This document shows positions 1 to 11,562 of a stretch of 64,000 bases of DNA, in pieces; position 1 is the stretch's first letter, and each line of letters opens with the position of its first letter. The position numbers were made by a program, and so were the translations under genes. The notes below the pieces were generated by a model. The model ran no database searches and was not told the DNA's origin. It was given only the letters and a program-made list of their open reading frames with translations. The DNA is from Pristionchus mayeri (taxonomy: Eukaryota > Nematoda > Chromadorea > Rhabditida > Neodiplogasteridae), in NCBI GenBank assembly GCA_036245805.1, contig BTRK01000005.1, forward strand, positions 22,978,984 through 23,042,983, read 5' to 3'.

Positions 1-169
1 AGATGTTTGGGGCAGTGCGAATGGCATAGGGAAGTAGAGAATATCTACCATCGGAAGGTTCGAACAGGGAAAAGTGGAATCTAGCGGTACTGATCGTTAG
101 TTCATTGTTAACACCAAAGGATGAGGTTCGGTCTCGTTGGGGTTTGTTGCATAGAAGGATTAGGAATCA
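1..169. other. Unassigned sequence at window edge
   Basis: I recognise no coding exon or repeat here. It may be an intron or upstream sequence of the LIN-59-like gene that follows. Confidence 0.4.
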
Positions 170-340
170 ATTGAACATTCTGTATTTTTAGAGGTTAGAA
201 TCGTTTCGATTGATTGCGAAACAGAAAAGTTTGACAATTGACGATTCGGACTAAAGTTCATGGCATTTCGAAGCATGATCTAAAACACTAAATAAACCAC
301 GCCTGAGTTATACTCACCGAGTGCTACATGTATGACATAT

Positions 341-717
341 CGTACATGTCAGCGAAATCAGAACGGCCACCGAGAGGCACACGAGAAATTTTCGATTTCT
401 GGCTCTCTCCGGTCAATTCTGGCTAGAAATCGATTAATCGAAAGCAAACAATTATGGTGCGATTACGGTATTTTGGAAATCTCACCAAGTTCGGTGAGCT
501 TTCTAAATACCGTAATCACACCAAAATGTTGTGTATTTAAAATAATCGATTTCTAGCCATAATTGACCGAGCATGTCCGGGTCGATTCCGGCAAATCGAC
601 CATGATAAAAAATATCAGCACAACCACGACTTTTAAAATTGCGTATTCGCAGAGAGCCAGAAATCGAAAATTTCACGGTGCCTCTCGGTGGCCGTTCTGA
701 TTTCGCTGACATGTACG
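341..717. repeat. Foldback element, 377 bp, ATAT TSD
   Basis: The outer 40 bp ('cgtacatgtcagcg...' and its complement ending at 717) are perfect inverted repeats. The pairing continues inward to a centre near 495, with one unpaired insert of about 70 bp at 570-640. ATAT flanks both ends (337-340 and 718-721). No transposase is encoded, and the short ORFs on both strands are reflections of the palindrome. Confidence 0.75.
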
Positions 718-721
718 ATAT

Positions 722-2613
722 CACGGATCTCCTGTAAAAATGCAGGAACCGATGCGACTAAAAAAATTGTTGGTTCAAGAATTTCGCTGTAAACTTTAGA
801 ACTGACCAAAGTGAGGGCGTGGAGAACGCCTATCCACTTCATTCCTCGAAATTTGCATGTTGAACGGAGTTATGACCTACCGCGTTGGAAGGCCTTTTCT
901 CAGTCAGTTTTTGACCTACAGCGAGCGTATTTTTTCCAATATGTTCGTAATAGAGAAATATACGAATAAGTTCTCTTACGCTCCATGCGGAAATGACGTC
1001 TTCACATAGTTTCATGCAAAAAACCGGTTTTCTCATCATAATATGCTAATTTTCTACCTTTTCTGATCAAACATCTCGATTTTTATTCTTGATTCGGATT
1101 CCCATCCCCGAAATGGGGTACGTACATAGTTCATAGGTCGTAGTAGGTCGAGGTACATAGCGGCACTCAGTAGGGAGAATTTGAACATTGTGCAATTTTT
1201 GAATGAAACATGTTTTGGTACGTATCTCCCCTCCAACTTATGCAAATTAAAGAACTTATACCTCTTTTGGATACCTCTCCAGTAGGTCTCCGACAATGAC
1301 TCAGGGTACGAAACCCTGAAGTTATCCGTTTCGAGATACGGAGTAAAAACTAGTTGTATTGGGCTGTTCTTCGGAAATTTGAGGCGAAATGGTCCCAAAA
1401 GTCCACTATGATATTGCATCTTCTCTATATTTATGATTGATTCGGATTCCCTACCTTGAAATTGACTTATGTGCATAGTTCGTTTGTCTTGACATGGGGA
1501 TGTAGACATCGCTACTCAGTAGGAGATCTAGGACTTGTAATATTTTTTGAAGAAAATGCAATTATCTGTGTGAGATCCTTCAAAAGGGTTTTTACTCGAT
1601 ATCTCGAAAACGGCTAACTTCAGGGTTTCGTACCCCTGAGTCATTGTTGGAGACCTACTGGAGAGGTATCCAAAAGTGGTATAAGTTCTTTCATTTGCAT
1701 ATGTTGGAGAGTAAAAACCTTGGAGAGTAAAAACCCTTTTGAAGGATCTCACACAGATAATTGCATTTTCTTCAAAAAATATTACAAGTCCTAGATCTCC
1801 CTACTGAGTAGCGATGTCTACATCCCCATGTCAAGACAAACGAACTATGCACATAAGTCAATTTCAAGGTAGGGAATCCGAATCAATCATAAATATAGAG
1901 AAGATGCAATATCATAGTGGACTTTTGGGACCATTTCGCCTCAAATTTCCGAAGAACAGCCCAATACAACTAGTTTTTACTCCGTATCTCGAAAACGGAT
2001 AACTTCAGGGTTTCGTACCCTGAGTCATTGTCGGAGACCTACTGGAGAGGTATCCAAAAGAGGTATAAGTTCTTTAATTTGCATAAGTTGGAGGGGAGAT
2101 ACGTACCAAAACATGTTTCATTCAAAAATTGCACAATGTTCAAATTCTCCCTACTGAGTGCCGCTATGTACCTCGACCTACTACGACCTATGAACTATGT
2201 ACGTACCCCATTTCGGGGATGGGGAATCCAAATCAAGAATAAAAATCGAGATGTTTTGATCAGAAAAGGTAGAAAATTAGCATATTATGATGAGAAAACC
2301 GGTTTTTTGCATGAAACTATGTGAAGACGTCATTTCCGCATGGGGCGTAAAAGAACTTATTTGTAGATCTCTCTATTACGAGTCGATTGAAAAAAATCCG
2401 CTCGCTGTAGGTCAAAAACTGACCGAGAAAAGGCCTTCCAACGCGGTAGGTCATAACTCCGTTCAACATGCAAATTTCGAGGAACGAAGTGGATAGGCGT
2501 TCTCACCGCCCTCACTTTGGTCAGTTCTCACATTTACAGCGAAATCCATGATCCGAAAAAAAAATTTGTCGTAGGATGGTCTCATTTTCCTGTATTTTTA
2601 CAGGAGATCCGTG
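722..2613. repeat. Long foldback element, 1.9 kb, ATAT TSD (family CACGG)
   Basis: Two arms of about 0.8-0.9 kb run head to head around a centre near 1640. A peptide starting MSTSPCQDKRTMHISQ is readable on both strands at mirror positions (minus, 1509 leftward; plus, from 1814), which shows near-identical arms. The termini are CACGGATCTCCTGTAAAAAT and its complement. ATAT flanks both ends (718-721 and 2614-2617), and the left copy is shared with the neighbouring element at 341-717. A second member of the family with the same termini lies at 45244-46477. No protein-coding capacity is seen. Confidence 0.85.
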
Positions 2614-2940
2614 ATATGTTGGAGGAATCCTGGTTTTTTTTCGCTAGGGTCAAGCGTCTCTACAAAATTTTTCACTCACTCGGATAGAATCTCTTAGATA
2701 AACTCTTAAAAACAGGGAAAAGCGACTTATGCAAAATTCGATGGCTTCTGTCTTCGGGTAATTGATACTCTATTCAATTGTATCCATTAGCATTTGGGAT
2801 TCACAATCAATACTGCGCACTTTACGTTCCTCCGAATAAAGAAACTAACGAACGTATTCGACACTCCAATATTGACTGCAAAATAGGAGTTTTGTGAGTG
2901 TAAGTAATGAAGGATTGGTTAAGATGAGATGGGAATGAGT

Positions 2941-5900
2941 AGTCGATCTCCTCTCCCTTCTCTTCCTTCGATTCCCCCCTGCGAGTGTTCACGAGGAGGC
3001 TGTATCTCTCCTTCCGAGTGTATCCATCGTGCACTTCGATGTTTCTGCTCCCCTTCCAATTGTTCTCTTCCCTCCTGTTCCAATCGACTCTCCTCCTCTT
3101 CTAATCTCTTCCTCTCCAAGGGAATTCTAAGGACCAAACAACCGAGGAAGGCCAACGAATTTCTGGTCAGTTCTTTTCTTGGAAAAAAAGGCAACACGTT
3201 ATGTAATTTTCAATTCTCGCAATTTCCCTGTATTGTAATAGGGAGAATGCTGCTTGCTTGTCGAGTCTTAAAGTAGGGGAGGGATTTTTTAATGCATTTA
3301 ATGGTCGTTTGCCTAAGAATCGAGCAGATTCGGAGAGATCTGGCAGAGCTCAAAAATCTCAATTCTCCGTAACTCTGTATTTAGGGGTAGTTGAAGGCGC
3401 TGAAGACGGTGGGCACATTCATTTTGTCCCCAGAGTTGCCGTTGGCTCCAGACGGCGTCACGTCGAAAACGCATTTTTACGTATATCTGATAATCGGAAT
3501 GCACTAAATTTACGTGAGTAATGTTTCCGTGGTAGTAGAATTTTATGCTGGTCACGCCTGTCTACTTCATTTTTCATGAATTATTAAAATAATTTTAAAA
3601 ATTCAACTTTTCGTGGGCACAACTCCGAGCTTAGCAATTTACACCAATGTATCGTCGTGACGAGGGGATTCAGAATCTAAAATTTCATCGAAATTCTCGT
3701 TACGACTTTTAAGATTGGAGTGAAAACGTGGTGCGAAAATGGGTGAAAACGAGGCAATCGCAAGATCTCCCCGGCAGAGGAGAGGAAGGGGCCGAGAGAG
3801 TGTTGAGGAGGGAGAGAGCGGCGAGTGGTCGTAAACTGCCAGGGGGAGAAAGGAGGGAGAGCTTGCGATTGACTCGTTTTCACCCATTTTCGCACCACGT
3901 TTTCACTCCAATCTTAAAAGTCGTACCGAGAATTTTGATGAAATTTTAGATTCTGAATCCCCTCGTCACGACCATACATTGGTGTAAATTGCTAAGCTCG
4001 GAGTTGTGCCCACGAAAAGTTAAATTTTTAAAAATTATTTTAATAATTCATGAAAAATGAAGTAGACAGGCGTGATCAGCATAAAATTCTACCCCGGAAA
4101 CCCCAAAATTTAGTGCATTCCGATTATGAGATATACGCAAAAATGCGCTTTCGACTTGACGCCGTCTGGAGCCAACGGCAACTCTGGGGACAAAATGAAT
4201 GTGCCCACCTTCTTCAGCGCCTTCAACTACCCCACAATACATATTTAAAGACAATCACGATTTTTGTACTATGCCGGCCCTTGCTAGATTCTTAGGCAAA
4301 CGGTCTCATATACGTATTTCGGAATGGCACTGTGAGAAAAGAAAGCGTAGTCCGTGGTGTGGTGGGCGAGATTTAGTACATTTAATTCTAAATATACGCG
4401 AAACGCGGAGGGAAAATGTTCCGCGTATACTTAGAAACAAATATACTAAATCTCGCCCACCACACCACGGACTACGCTTTCTATTCTCACAGTAAACAGA
4501 GGAGGTTGAATACATCTTCTTTTCTCTCTAATTTTCAACTGCTACAAGGAAAAACCCTTTATCGTTTGCGAACGAATCGAACAATTCTGAAGGGATTTGG
4601 CACAAAAAAAGGCAATTCAACTCTTTGTAACTCTTTGATCTGAGGTCATCGAAGATCCCGAAAACGGTACATTCAATCATGTTGCTTCCAATGTCTTCGT
4701 TGACTCCTGGCAGCATCACGTATAAATCACATTTGTACATATTTCACTGTTCTCAGTGGTGCTAAATTCCTGAGTGTCGTTCCAGGGGTGGAATTGTATG
4801 CTGGCAAAGCCTGTCTATTTCAGTTTTCATGAATTAGTAAAAATAATTATTAAAAATCACTTTTCGGAGAGTGAAAAGCAAAGGGAGAGACGAAGAGTTC
4901 ACGAATCTGTGCACTAATATAAGTAGACTCCCCAAGCTCCGCCCACTTTCCTCTGACACATTTCCCCTCGAAAGCGAGATTTAGGAATCACAAGCTTCAT
5001 TCTCAACCAAATCACTCGCTCAAAAAAGGATTCGGAAGCTCTTTCCATTACCTTTCGATATAGCCCTGGCCGCTGGTAAAAGTGTTCTCTGAATAGGTCA
5101 GCATACGATAATTATGTTGCGAAAACGCTGGAAAACGCTGGTTTGGCGCGCTCAGCGAGCATAGACATACGGGACAAGGCTTGCCTGATAGCCTATCGGT
5201 ATTCTAGTACCTCTATCAAGAAAACTTGATAAAATATTGTTTCGTTGATTTGTGATTCAAAAGAAACCAGTTCGCGATACACTGATTAGGCGGAGAGAGC
5301 GGAGTGCATTCTCTCTCTCCCCTCCTCCCTCTTTTGCACCAGTTTCTGCCCCGGCGCGTGTAGAGAGCGCCTGGGCCTGCAAAAGAGCGCGCTTGCATCC
5401 CTTCCTCGTTTTACCTAATGGGGGTGAGGCGCATCCGGGAAAGGGCGAAGCCCTGCCCAAATTTTTGGCGATTTGACTGGAGAGGCAGCGGAATTGGCTC
5501 CGCCCCTTTCTTCCTCGTCTCGCTTTTCTGCCGCTTTCCGTTGACACTTTTTCACGTACTTTATGACCTCTAGCGCGATTCAGAGATGAGATATCGACAA
5601 ACGGCCAAAAGTATGATCTTATTTGGATCCCAGCGGGCATTTTGAGTATAGTTAGGGTGGCATAGGTTCATTTCGGCTATTCCCCTTGTGGTCCCTAAAT
5701 ATAAAGATGAAATAGTGGCACGTGCAAATTATTGTGCACTCTCACATTCTCCCCATGTATTCGCTCTCTCGATTTTGCGTGCTCTCTCGTTCCCTCGGGC
5801 GAGCATCAATTGTTCATATCATCAATCTATTTTTCTCGCATTTGCTCAAAGATTTGCATTGCTCTCGTGATGCCGATCCGATCTGTGCTAGCCTCTCCCT

Positions 5901-8405
5901 TTACTTTTCAGCCTCCGAAAAGTTCATTTTTAATCATTAATTTTATCATGAAAAATCAAATAGACAGGCATTGTCAGCATACAATTCTCCCCAGGGAAAC
6001 TCGCTCGTGTGCATTTAGAATCACCGAGAGCTATAACATGCGCAAACGATGTAATTTTGGCGTCGACCACGAACAGCACAATTATTACAATGATATTTTT
6101 TTATATTCGGCATGATAACCCTTCTTATGCAAAAGGGTTCCTGTTTTTCTTTTCTTCCTTTTGACGAGTCTTCATTCCTCCTACTTTGAGTGGGAGAGAA
6201 ACCATCTTCCCTTTATTAGGATATTACAAGTACCTCTGCCACCGAGTGATGATCATATAGATCCGCTGTTAGGGTCTAAAATAGATGGTAACTTGGATAT
6301 CTTTCAGATAGAGATGGTGGGGGAAGTGATGTCATTGTGTACTCTGGCCTCTGGTCTCTCCTCGGGCACTTCGAATGCTCTTCGTTGCTTCTCGTTCACT
6401 CCAAACCATTTCATCGACACGACAATCAAAGGAAATCTTTCTCGATTCGTCAGACATTCGTGTCAACCCAATTCCTCCATTCAATTATGGTCAGATTTTT
6501 CGTTACTATTTTTTAATTAAAAATATTATATTATATAGTTTTAAAAATAGTATTTAGACAGTTGCAAAATTCTTCGGCAGTTCTATTTCGTAAGGAAAGT
6601 CTTTCGACAGAGAGTCTAGATTGGTAGAGAGTAAATGAGAGAAGAGACCCCGCCTTATTGACTGCTCACTCAAACTAGATGGACAGTATGAGAATGTAGA
6701 TGGATTGAGGTGGGAATCGGGAGTGGCTCATCTCTGTATCTTCACGCTCTTCCCCCTCTCCTCCAACTGCGAGATCACAGTCGACTTCTCTTTCCTCACT
6801 CCTCTTCCCTTCTCCTGCTCCTGTTCGACTCGTTGTACTGCTACTATTCCCCCCTCAGTCTCCCTCTCCCTCCATCAGTCGACACTCCATCCTGTCCCTC
6901 CTTCTCATACACTATTTCTACGAAGAAATCTTAGACATCAGCCCAAATTGGGGACAGGAACCAACAATCCCCTATACACTCTGTATCTATACATTCACCG
7001 CAAATTCCATCGAAACGACGGGAAAGTAACACGGGCTTTCGCATCATTTCTTTACAAACTAAGGTAGGTTCTCCTGAGTAATGATCGGAAATAAAGGGAG
7101 GATTGGAGGTCAGCAGCAGTGAATGAGGAGAGGGAGCTATTCGCGGGCCTTCTCACTCACATCCAATATATAACAAGTGATGCAGTGGACACTCACTCGC
7201 TAAGGCAAGTATTCTCATTGTCTGCCTCCAATGAATTCCCTCTTAAGTTGTCTTCGAAATCGTTTGAGCAGAAGGGGGAGGGAAGAGGACGAAAGTGAGA
7301 AGAAGAAATGGCGACGGAATGATTTCCATCCCGCTCGACATACAGACACTTCGTACCTCGATTCTGCATCCCCTGTCAGTATTCCATTCTCCCACGGTGC
7401 ACACACTTCAATTACTATCCACAATAGCAGCAATCTCAATTTGCTTATTGCCATTTCCGATGGACTGTATTCATGCAATTAGGTTGCTATTGTGGGAAGT
7501 GTATCTCTATTACAGGTTGGATCATACAATCCAGATGAATGGAAAGGTGGTGAGAAATCAAGAGATGAGGCAGTGAGATGTGTGTGCGGAGTAGTCGAAG
7601 ATGAGGGAGAAATGATAGAATGCGATGAGTGAGGAAGATATTGATCCCCTTCTCTATCCCGCCCTTCAGCTGCCACTTCTGGCTCCATTCTGACTGCATA
7701 CAAACTCCCTCGACCGGGTCCTTCTCCTGTCCTCTCTGCGTCTCCTCAACTCCCTCCCCACACGGAGACGTTCTTCTCAAGAATCAACCGGATATAAGGT
7801 CACTCCCACTTACAAATACTCTTCTGTTATCAATTATTTTAAGATTGGACGGATGTCTTTACTACAAGGCATTAGAGAATCGTAAAAACCTTCAAATGCG
7901 AGTGGGAGAATGTGTATATGTGAGGAAGCTGAAGAGTGACAAGGTACACACTACGCCCAGCCATTCACCAGCTCTTCATTATAGCACAAGAAGATTTTGC
8001 GAAGTCTCGATCAGAGAAAGGGCAAACGGAATGAGATAATGGATGAGCCAAAAGTGATGAGTGAAGATTGGGAGGAGAGTGTACTGCCTAGAAGTGAACT
8101 CCGAGTGTTTCGAGTGGAAAGACTATTCGAGTCTCCTGGCGGACACAGATTTCTATTCGGCTTTTACTATGCTCGTCCTCATGAGACATTCTGTGACGAA
8201 AGTCGTATGTTCCATCCTAACGAGGTTCTTCCTTTCCCTCCTCTACTACTCTATTCTTTTCCATCAGGTATTCTCTACTCCATTCTACGATACTCTTCCA
8301 TTAGATGTGGTGGTGGGCAAATGTCTTGTAATGGAGACATCACACTTCTGTCAGGGACGACCCATCTTCCCTTCATATAAGGTTAGTGAAATGGAAAAAA
8401 AATGA
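2941..8405 (+). CDS. lin-59: ASH1/LIN-59-type histone methyltransferase homologue, C-terminal part
   Basis: The product is a chromatin protein of the ASH1 class (nuclear, SET-domain family). Visible domains in order are as follows. An AWS cysteine cluster (CECSRGGC..C..C....C..C..CSNR) ends in an exon at 3165. The SET core (IEMVGEV, RFVRHSCQPN) is at 6308-6489 and continues from 6710 (CEITVDFSF) with a post-SET CSCSTRC. A PHD finger (CVCG..IECDDCHFWLHSDC...CPLC) spans 7516-7628 and 7670 onward. A BAH domain (RVGECVYV; FRVERLFES; YYARPHETF; VVVGKCLVMETSHFCQGRP) ends near 8381 or at a stop at 8403-8405. Introns of 41 bp (7629-7669), about 41 bp (7944-7984) and 43 bp (8225-8267) keep frame; intron 3166-6307 holds repeats. 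The exons between 7063 and 7516 and the 5' end are unresolved. Two SET motif residues deviate from consensus (see findings). Confidence 0.8.
3304..4306. repeat. Foldback element, about 1.0 kb (family TTTGCCTAAGAATCGA)
   Basis: The left terminus (about 3310) reads 'cgtttgcctaagaatcgag' and the right terminus (near 4290-4306) is its complement followed by 'gtctcatata'. The arms match inward through 'gtgggcacattcattttgtcc' and its complement to a purine-rich centre near 3780-3850. Two sister copies with the same ends lie at 55121-55601 and 62459-63442, and both have clean ATAT TSDs. The left end here lacks the outer 'gag', so its boundary is uncertain. The element lies in the AWS-SET intron of the LIN-59-like gene. 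Confidence 0.75.
4329..4493. repeat. 165-bp hairpin MITE (ACTGTGAGAA ends)
   Basis: A nearly perfect palindrome. It starts 'actgtgagaa', runs through 'gcgtagtccgtggtgtggtg', and is mirrored to 'ttctcacagt'. The loop contains 'cgcgaaacgcgg...ttccgcg'. A sister copy with the same stem and loop lies at 28012-28175. Confidence 0.8.
4494..6307 (+). other. Remainder of LIN-59-like intron
   Basis: Apart from a short piece resembling the TTTGCCTAAG foldback family around 4760-4870 and 5945-6060 (single arms with 'gtagaattttatgctg'-like words), I see no gene or complete repeat. The 5280-5560 stretch is CT/GA-rich and gives long antisense ORFs of skewed composition that I do not believe are coding. 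Confidence 0.45.
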
Positions 8406-8561
8406 AATTGCGTACTAAATAGCTTACAAGGAAGAGATTTACTTAAAGTTACTCAACAACCGTCAAATTATTTGAATTTGCGCGCGTGCCTGATCACGGT
8501 AAGGAGCTATAAAAACTATAAAAGGGCGAGCGTGCCAACATTACATTACATAGTGGGCTAT

Positions 8562-8775
8562 CGGGGGGGGTGACAACTGCACAACAAATCGCCTTTGGCT
8601 TGCGGTTCGACATGGTGAATGGGGAGTTGCTTCATTGTTACCAGTATGTGCTACCCTACAAAAATGTAGGGGAGCACATACTGGTAACACTGACGCAACT
8701 CCCCAATTGCTACGTCGAACCGCAAGCGAACGGCGATTTGTTGTGCAGTTATCACCCCCCCCCCCCCCCCCGGCT
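8562..8775. repeat. 214-bp hairpin MITE with poly-G/poly-C ends
   Basis: The arms 'gtgacaactgcacaacaaatcgcc' and its complement pair through 'ccagtatgtgct' around a small loop near 8660. Each end is a homopolymer, G on the left and a run of about 17 C on the right. The sequence 'gctat' flanks both sides, suggesting a 4-5 bp TSD. Confidence 0.7.
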
Positions 8776-8846
8776 ATTCTGTTGAACACCAGATCAGACT
8801 TTTTCCTTTCTCATTAGGAGGGGGTACAATTCATTATGGCTTGCAT

Positions 8847-9716
8847 ATTTATATCGATGATTCATATGCTGTCGTTAAAGTTACCCAACAAGGACGAAAA
8901 TGATTTATTATTTTTTTGTCCTCCATTGAATAGCCAATGGCTGAATTAGTTGAGAATGAATATACAAAAATGCTGAAAATCAATAGTAGCCTCAAGGGAA
9001 AGCCGGAAATGACCAGCGTAATTTATATCGATGATTCATATGCTGTCGTTAAAGTTACCCAACAAGGACGAAAATGACCTATTATTTTTTTGTCCTCCAT
9101 TGAATAGCCAATGGCTGAATTAGTTGAGAATGAATATACAAAAATGCTGAAAATCAATAGTAGCCTCAAGGGAAAGCCGGAAATGACCAGCGTAATTTAT
9201 ATCGATGATTCATATGCTGTCGTTAAAGTTACCCAACAAGGACGAAAATGATTTATTATTTTTTTGTCCTCCATTGAATAGCCAATGGCTGAATTAGTTG
9301 AGAATGAATATACAAAAATGCTGAAAATCAATAGTAGCCTCAAGGGAAAGCCGGAAATGACCAGCGTAATTTATATCGATGATTCATATGCTGTCGTTAA
9401 AGTTACCCAACAAGGACGAAAATGACCTATTATTTTTTTGTCCTCCATTGAATAGCCAATGGCTGAATTAGTTGAGAATGAATATACAAAAATGCTGAAA
9501 ATCAATAGTAGCCTCAAGGGAAAGCCGGAAATGACCAGCGTAATTTATATCGATGATTCATATGCTGTCGTTAAAGTTACCCAACAAGGACGAAAATGAC
9601 CTATTATTTTTTTGTCCTCCATTGAATAGCCAATGGCTGAATTAGTTGAGAATGAATATACAAAAATGCTGAAAATCAATAGTAGCCTCAAGGGAAAGCC
9701 GGAAATGACCAGCGTA
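8847..9716. repeat. Tandem array: five copies of a 174-bp unit
   Basis: Unit starts fall at 8847, 9021, 9195, 9369 and 9543, exactly 174 bp apart and almost identical. A diagnostic position alternates 'gatttatt' (copies 1 and 3) with 'gacctatt' (copies 2, 4 and 5). Each unit contains 'ttaaagttacccaacaagg', the left terminus of the TAAAGTTACC MITE family. The last unit runs on into the rest of such a MITE (to about 9808). Confidence 0.95.
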
Positions 9717-9808
9717 ATCCCGCGATCTCTCACTTTTGCATACTCTCTCGTACACGCGACGGGATCAGGGTGAGATCAGGGTTTCGTGCTTGTTGGGTAA
9801 CTTTAATA
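9568..9808. repeat. Complete MITE at the end of the tandem array
   Basis: The ends are 'ttaaagttacccaacaag' (about 9568) and its complement 'cttgttgggtaactttaa' (about 9808). Internal words 'atgctgaaaatcaatag' and 'gtacacgcgac' match the copies at 28424-28655 and 41038-41262. It is the likely source of the 174-bp tandem unit. Confidence 0.75.
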
Positions 9809-10936
9809 GGAACATCGTATCTACTCCCATGCGAATAGTATTAAGTAATAACTTTTACCTCTTATTTTATCTGGGCTTCAACATAAGGGTAGATCGTGGA
9901 CGGGAAATAAGACAATGTGGACAAAGAGATGAGAGAGCGCAGAGAGAAAGAGTGAGAACTAAACGAAGTGATTCGTCATTACACGGTTCATATCCATGGC
10001 GGATCCATATGGAGTGCGGGCATATATATTGCATTGAGCATAATGCAAAGCATTTCACAATCCGAACCACATTGACGTATCACGTTACTCCAGAACAGCT
10101 GTTTATCACACTAGAACGCAAGAAGGGCAAGAATGAAAAAAAACCCATATTTGTATTGTTTTATGGGCGCGAAATACCGTGCATTACTGAAAGAACTATG
10201 CTGGCCAATGGGTGAACATAACACTAAGCATCGAGAGTAATCAAAATAAGTAGATTAGAGCAGGTGTGAAAACCACAAACGACAATACCAATACAATCAA
10301 TAATTTGTATATGAATCTTGTAGGAGCATGATGTACTAGTGTGCGAATATCAATTGGATCGTAATCAGAGACATTTCGACAAGTGTAGGAACAGTTATTT
10401 TCTCAACACAGAACCATACGCTTTTCAAAAATTCAAGAAAGCCAGGACGCTACAACGGTGTTTCACGGTTCGTGATGATATTCTAATTTACCTTTCATAA
10501 ACATTATAGCCATTCACGTACTCTTCGGAGACCTCTGTTAAACCAGCCTGTTCTATGGAAGAAACTTCCCGCTCACTAGTGAGTAATATTATAATGCCCA
10601 TTTCTTAATAATGAATCAATCCCTTCAGGCTACTAAACGCATTAACACTGTCGTCGAACGACTAACGGGCAGGCGAAGAATGCAACAATCGCCCAACCCA
10701 CCCGTGATTTTTGAGCAAACAAAATCAGTTGCTTAATTCGTTATTCGCACATTGTACAAAAAATTAGTGCCAAATTTACTTATCATCGCATGAACAACAT
10801 TGGAACGTGTTATCGGTGTGAAACGATCGGTTTGAGATAAACGATACAATATGAGGGTTCCCAGGGAACACTTCTTACAATGGGAAGGGCAAAAATACCA
10901 GTCAGGATGAGACCATTTCAATGTCCAATAGATAAC
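9809..10936. other. Intergenic sequence without recognised gene
   Basis: A 159-codon frame on the plus strand (9736-10215) has no recognisable motif and starts inside the MITE. I regard it as chance. No inverted repeat or RNA gene was noticed in the rest. Confidence 0.4.
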
Positions 10937-11414
10937 TTAACAAGCAGCACCACCCAGCTGCTCTTGATAAACCTCGATAACATCGTCCTCCTCCATTTCC
11001 AGACTCTTAGGGGTGTCATCATCATTGATTCTGCGTCCGTCGAAGAGGAATCGAAGAGAAGTAACAGAGACTCCGGTTCTGTCCGCATAAGACTTCTTCA
11101 GCTTTCCCATGCTGGTTCCGTACTTCACACGAAAGTGGACCTCATTCGAGTCCTGGCGATCAAAACTTGATTCTTTAAAACTTAAAGATTCTTTGAAAAA
11201 GGTTGTGCATTTGCCACATGCACTCCCTCAATGACGAGTAGTTCGTGACAATAGGCTAGGAAATACTGCGAATCAGCTCACAGGGAAAATTTTAAAAACA
11301 ATAAAAGGAAGACAACCCTATACTAACCTGGCCGACGACTTTCAGCTTGATGTACTCGGCGTTTCCATCACCTCCAGCATTCGCGTTAGCAGCAGCCTCG
11401 CCGTTATCTCCCAT
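10937..11414 (-). CDS. smo-1: SUMO (small ubiquitin-like modifier)
   Basis: Encodes the SUMO protein that is conjugated to lysines of nuclear and other targets after maturation at a C-terminal Gly-Gly. Exon 1 is 11328-11414 (29 codons, [10 protein letters not shown]...KVVGQ) and exon 2 is 10937-11152 (71 codons plus stop), joined across a 175-bp intron with GTTAGT donor and GCCAG acceptor in phase 0. The 100-residue product has the ubiquitin-like fold hallmarks [21 protein letters not shown] and [11 protein letters not shown], and a three-residue tail AAC to be removed by a SUMO protease. The sequence is close to Caenorhabditis SMO-1, which anchors the taxonomic guess. The gene is complete, intact and stands alone between repeats. 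Confidence 0.97.
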
Positions 11415-11420
11415 TATTAG

Positions 11421-11430
11421 CTGAAAAGAA
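11421..11430 (-). promoter_or_regulatory. Likely trans-splice acceptor of smo-1
   Basis: On the minus strand the sequence 'ctttTCAG' ends six bases before the ATG at 11414. A strong 3' splice site this close to the start codon, with no upstream coding exon, is what a nematode spliced-leader addition site looks like. An ordinary 5'-UTR intron is the alternative. Confidence 0.5.
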
Positions 11431-11562
11431 TCAATGAAGGCAAAAACCAAATCACAGCATGCAAAGAAACGCAAGAAAGAACGACCATCTTCGAATTCAC
11501 TCGCGCGAAGCTCCGCCCACAAACTTACGCGGGAAATTTACAAAATTACAGAAATGACGTAG

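Larger units (their letters stand above)
170..2700 (+). repeat. Foldback arm interrupted by two later elements
   Basis: Positions about 170-336 and 2618-2700 align, in the same orientation, with the right arm of the foldback at about 60670-60945. The shared stretch includes the words 'gggactaaagt', 'acactaaataa' and 'actcaccgagt', and a matching end near 'tagtctct'. The alignment breaks exactly where the two insertions at 341-717 and 722-2613 sit and resumes at 2618. This is therefore one old repeat arm that later received two insertions at an ATAT site. The partner arm is not in the window and may lie upstream. Confidence 0.65.

Noticed and set aside
1054..2496. Mirrored ORFs of up to 151 codons on both strands
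   Set aside because: The same peptides read from both arms of one palindrome with no known motif; they are a by-product of the inverted repeat.
5257..5640. 127-codon minus-strand ORF, arginine-rich
   Set aside because: Composition reflects a CT/GA-rich tract, with no conserved motif and no splice signals in keeping with the other genes.
8847..9716. CRISPR-like or satellite centromere array
   Set aside because: Units are 174 bp, contiguous, without spacers, and contain a MITE end; the genome is eukaryotic. Five copies are too few to claim a centromeric satellite.
9736..10215. 159-codon plus-strand ORF
   Set aside because: Begins inside a MITE terminus, lacks recognisable domains and has no gene-like splice context.
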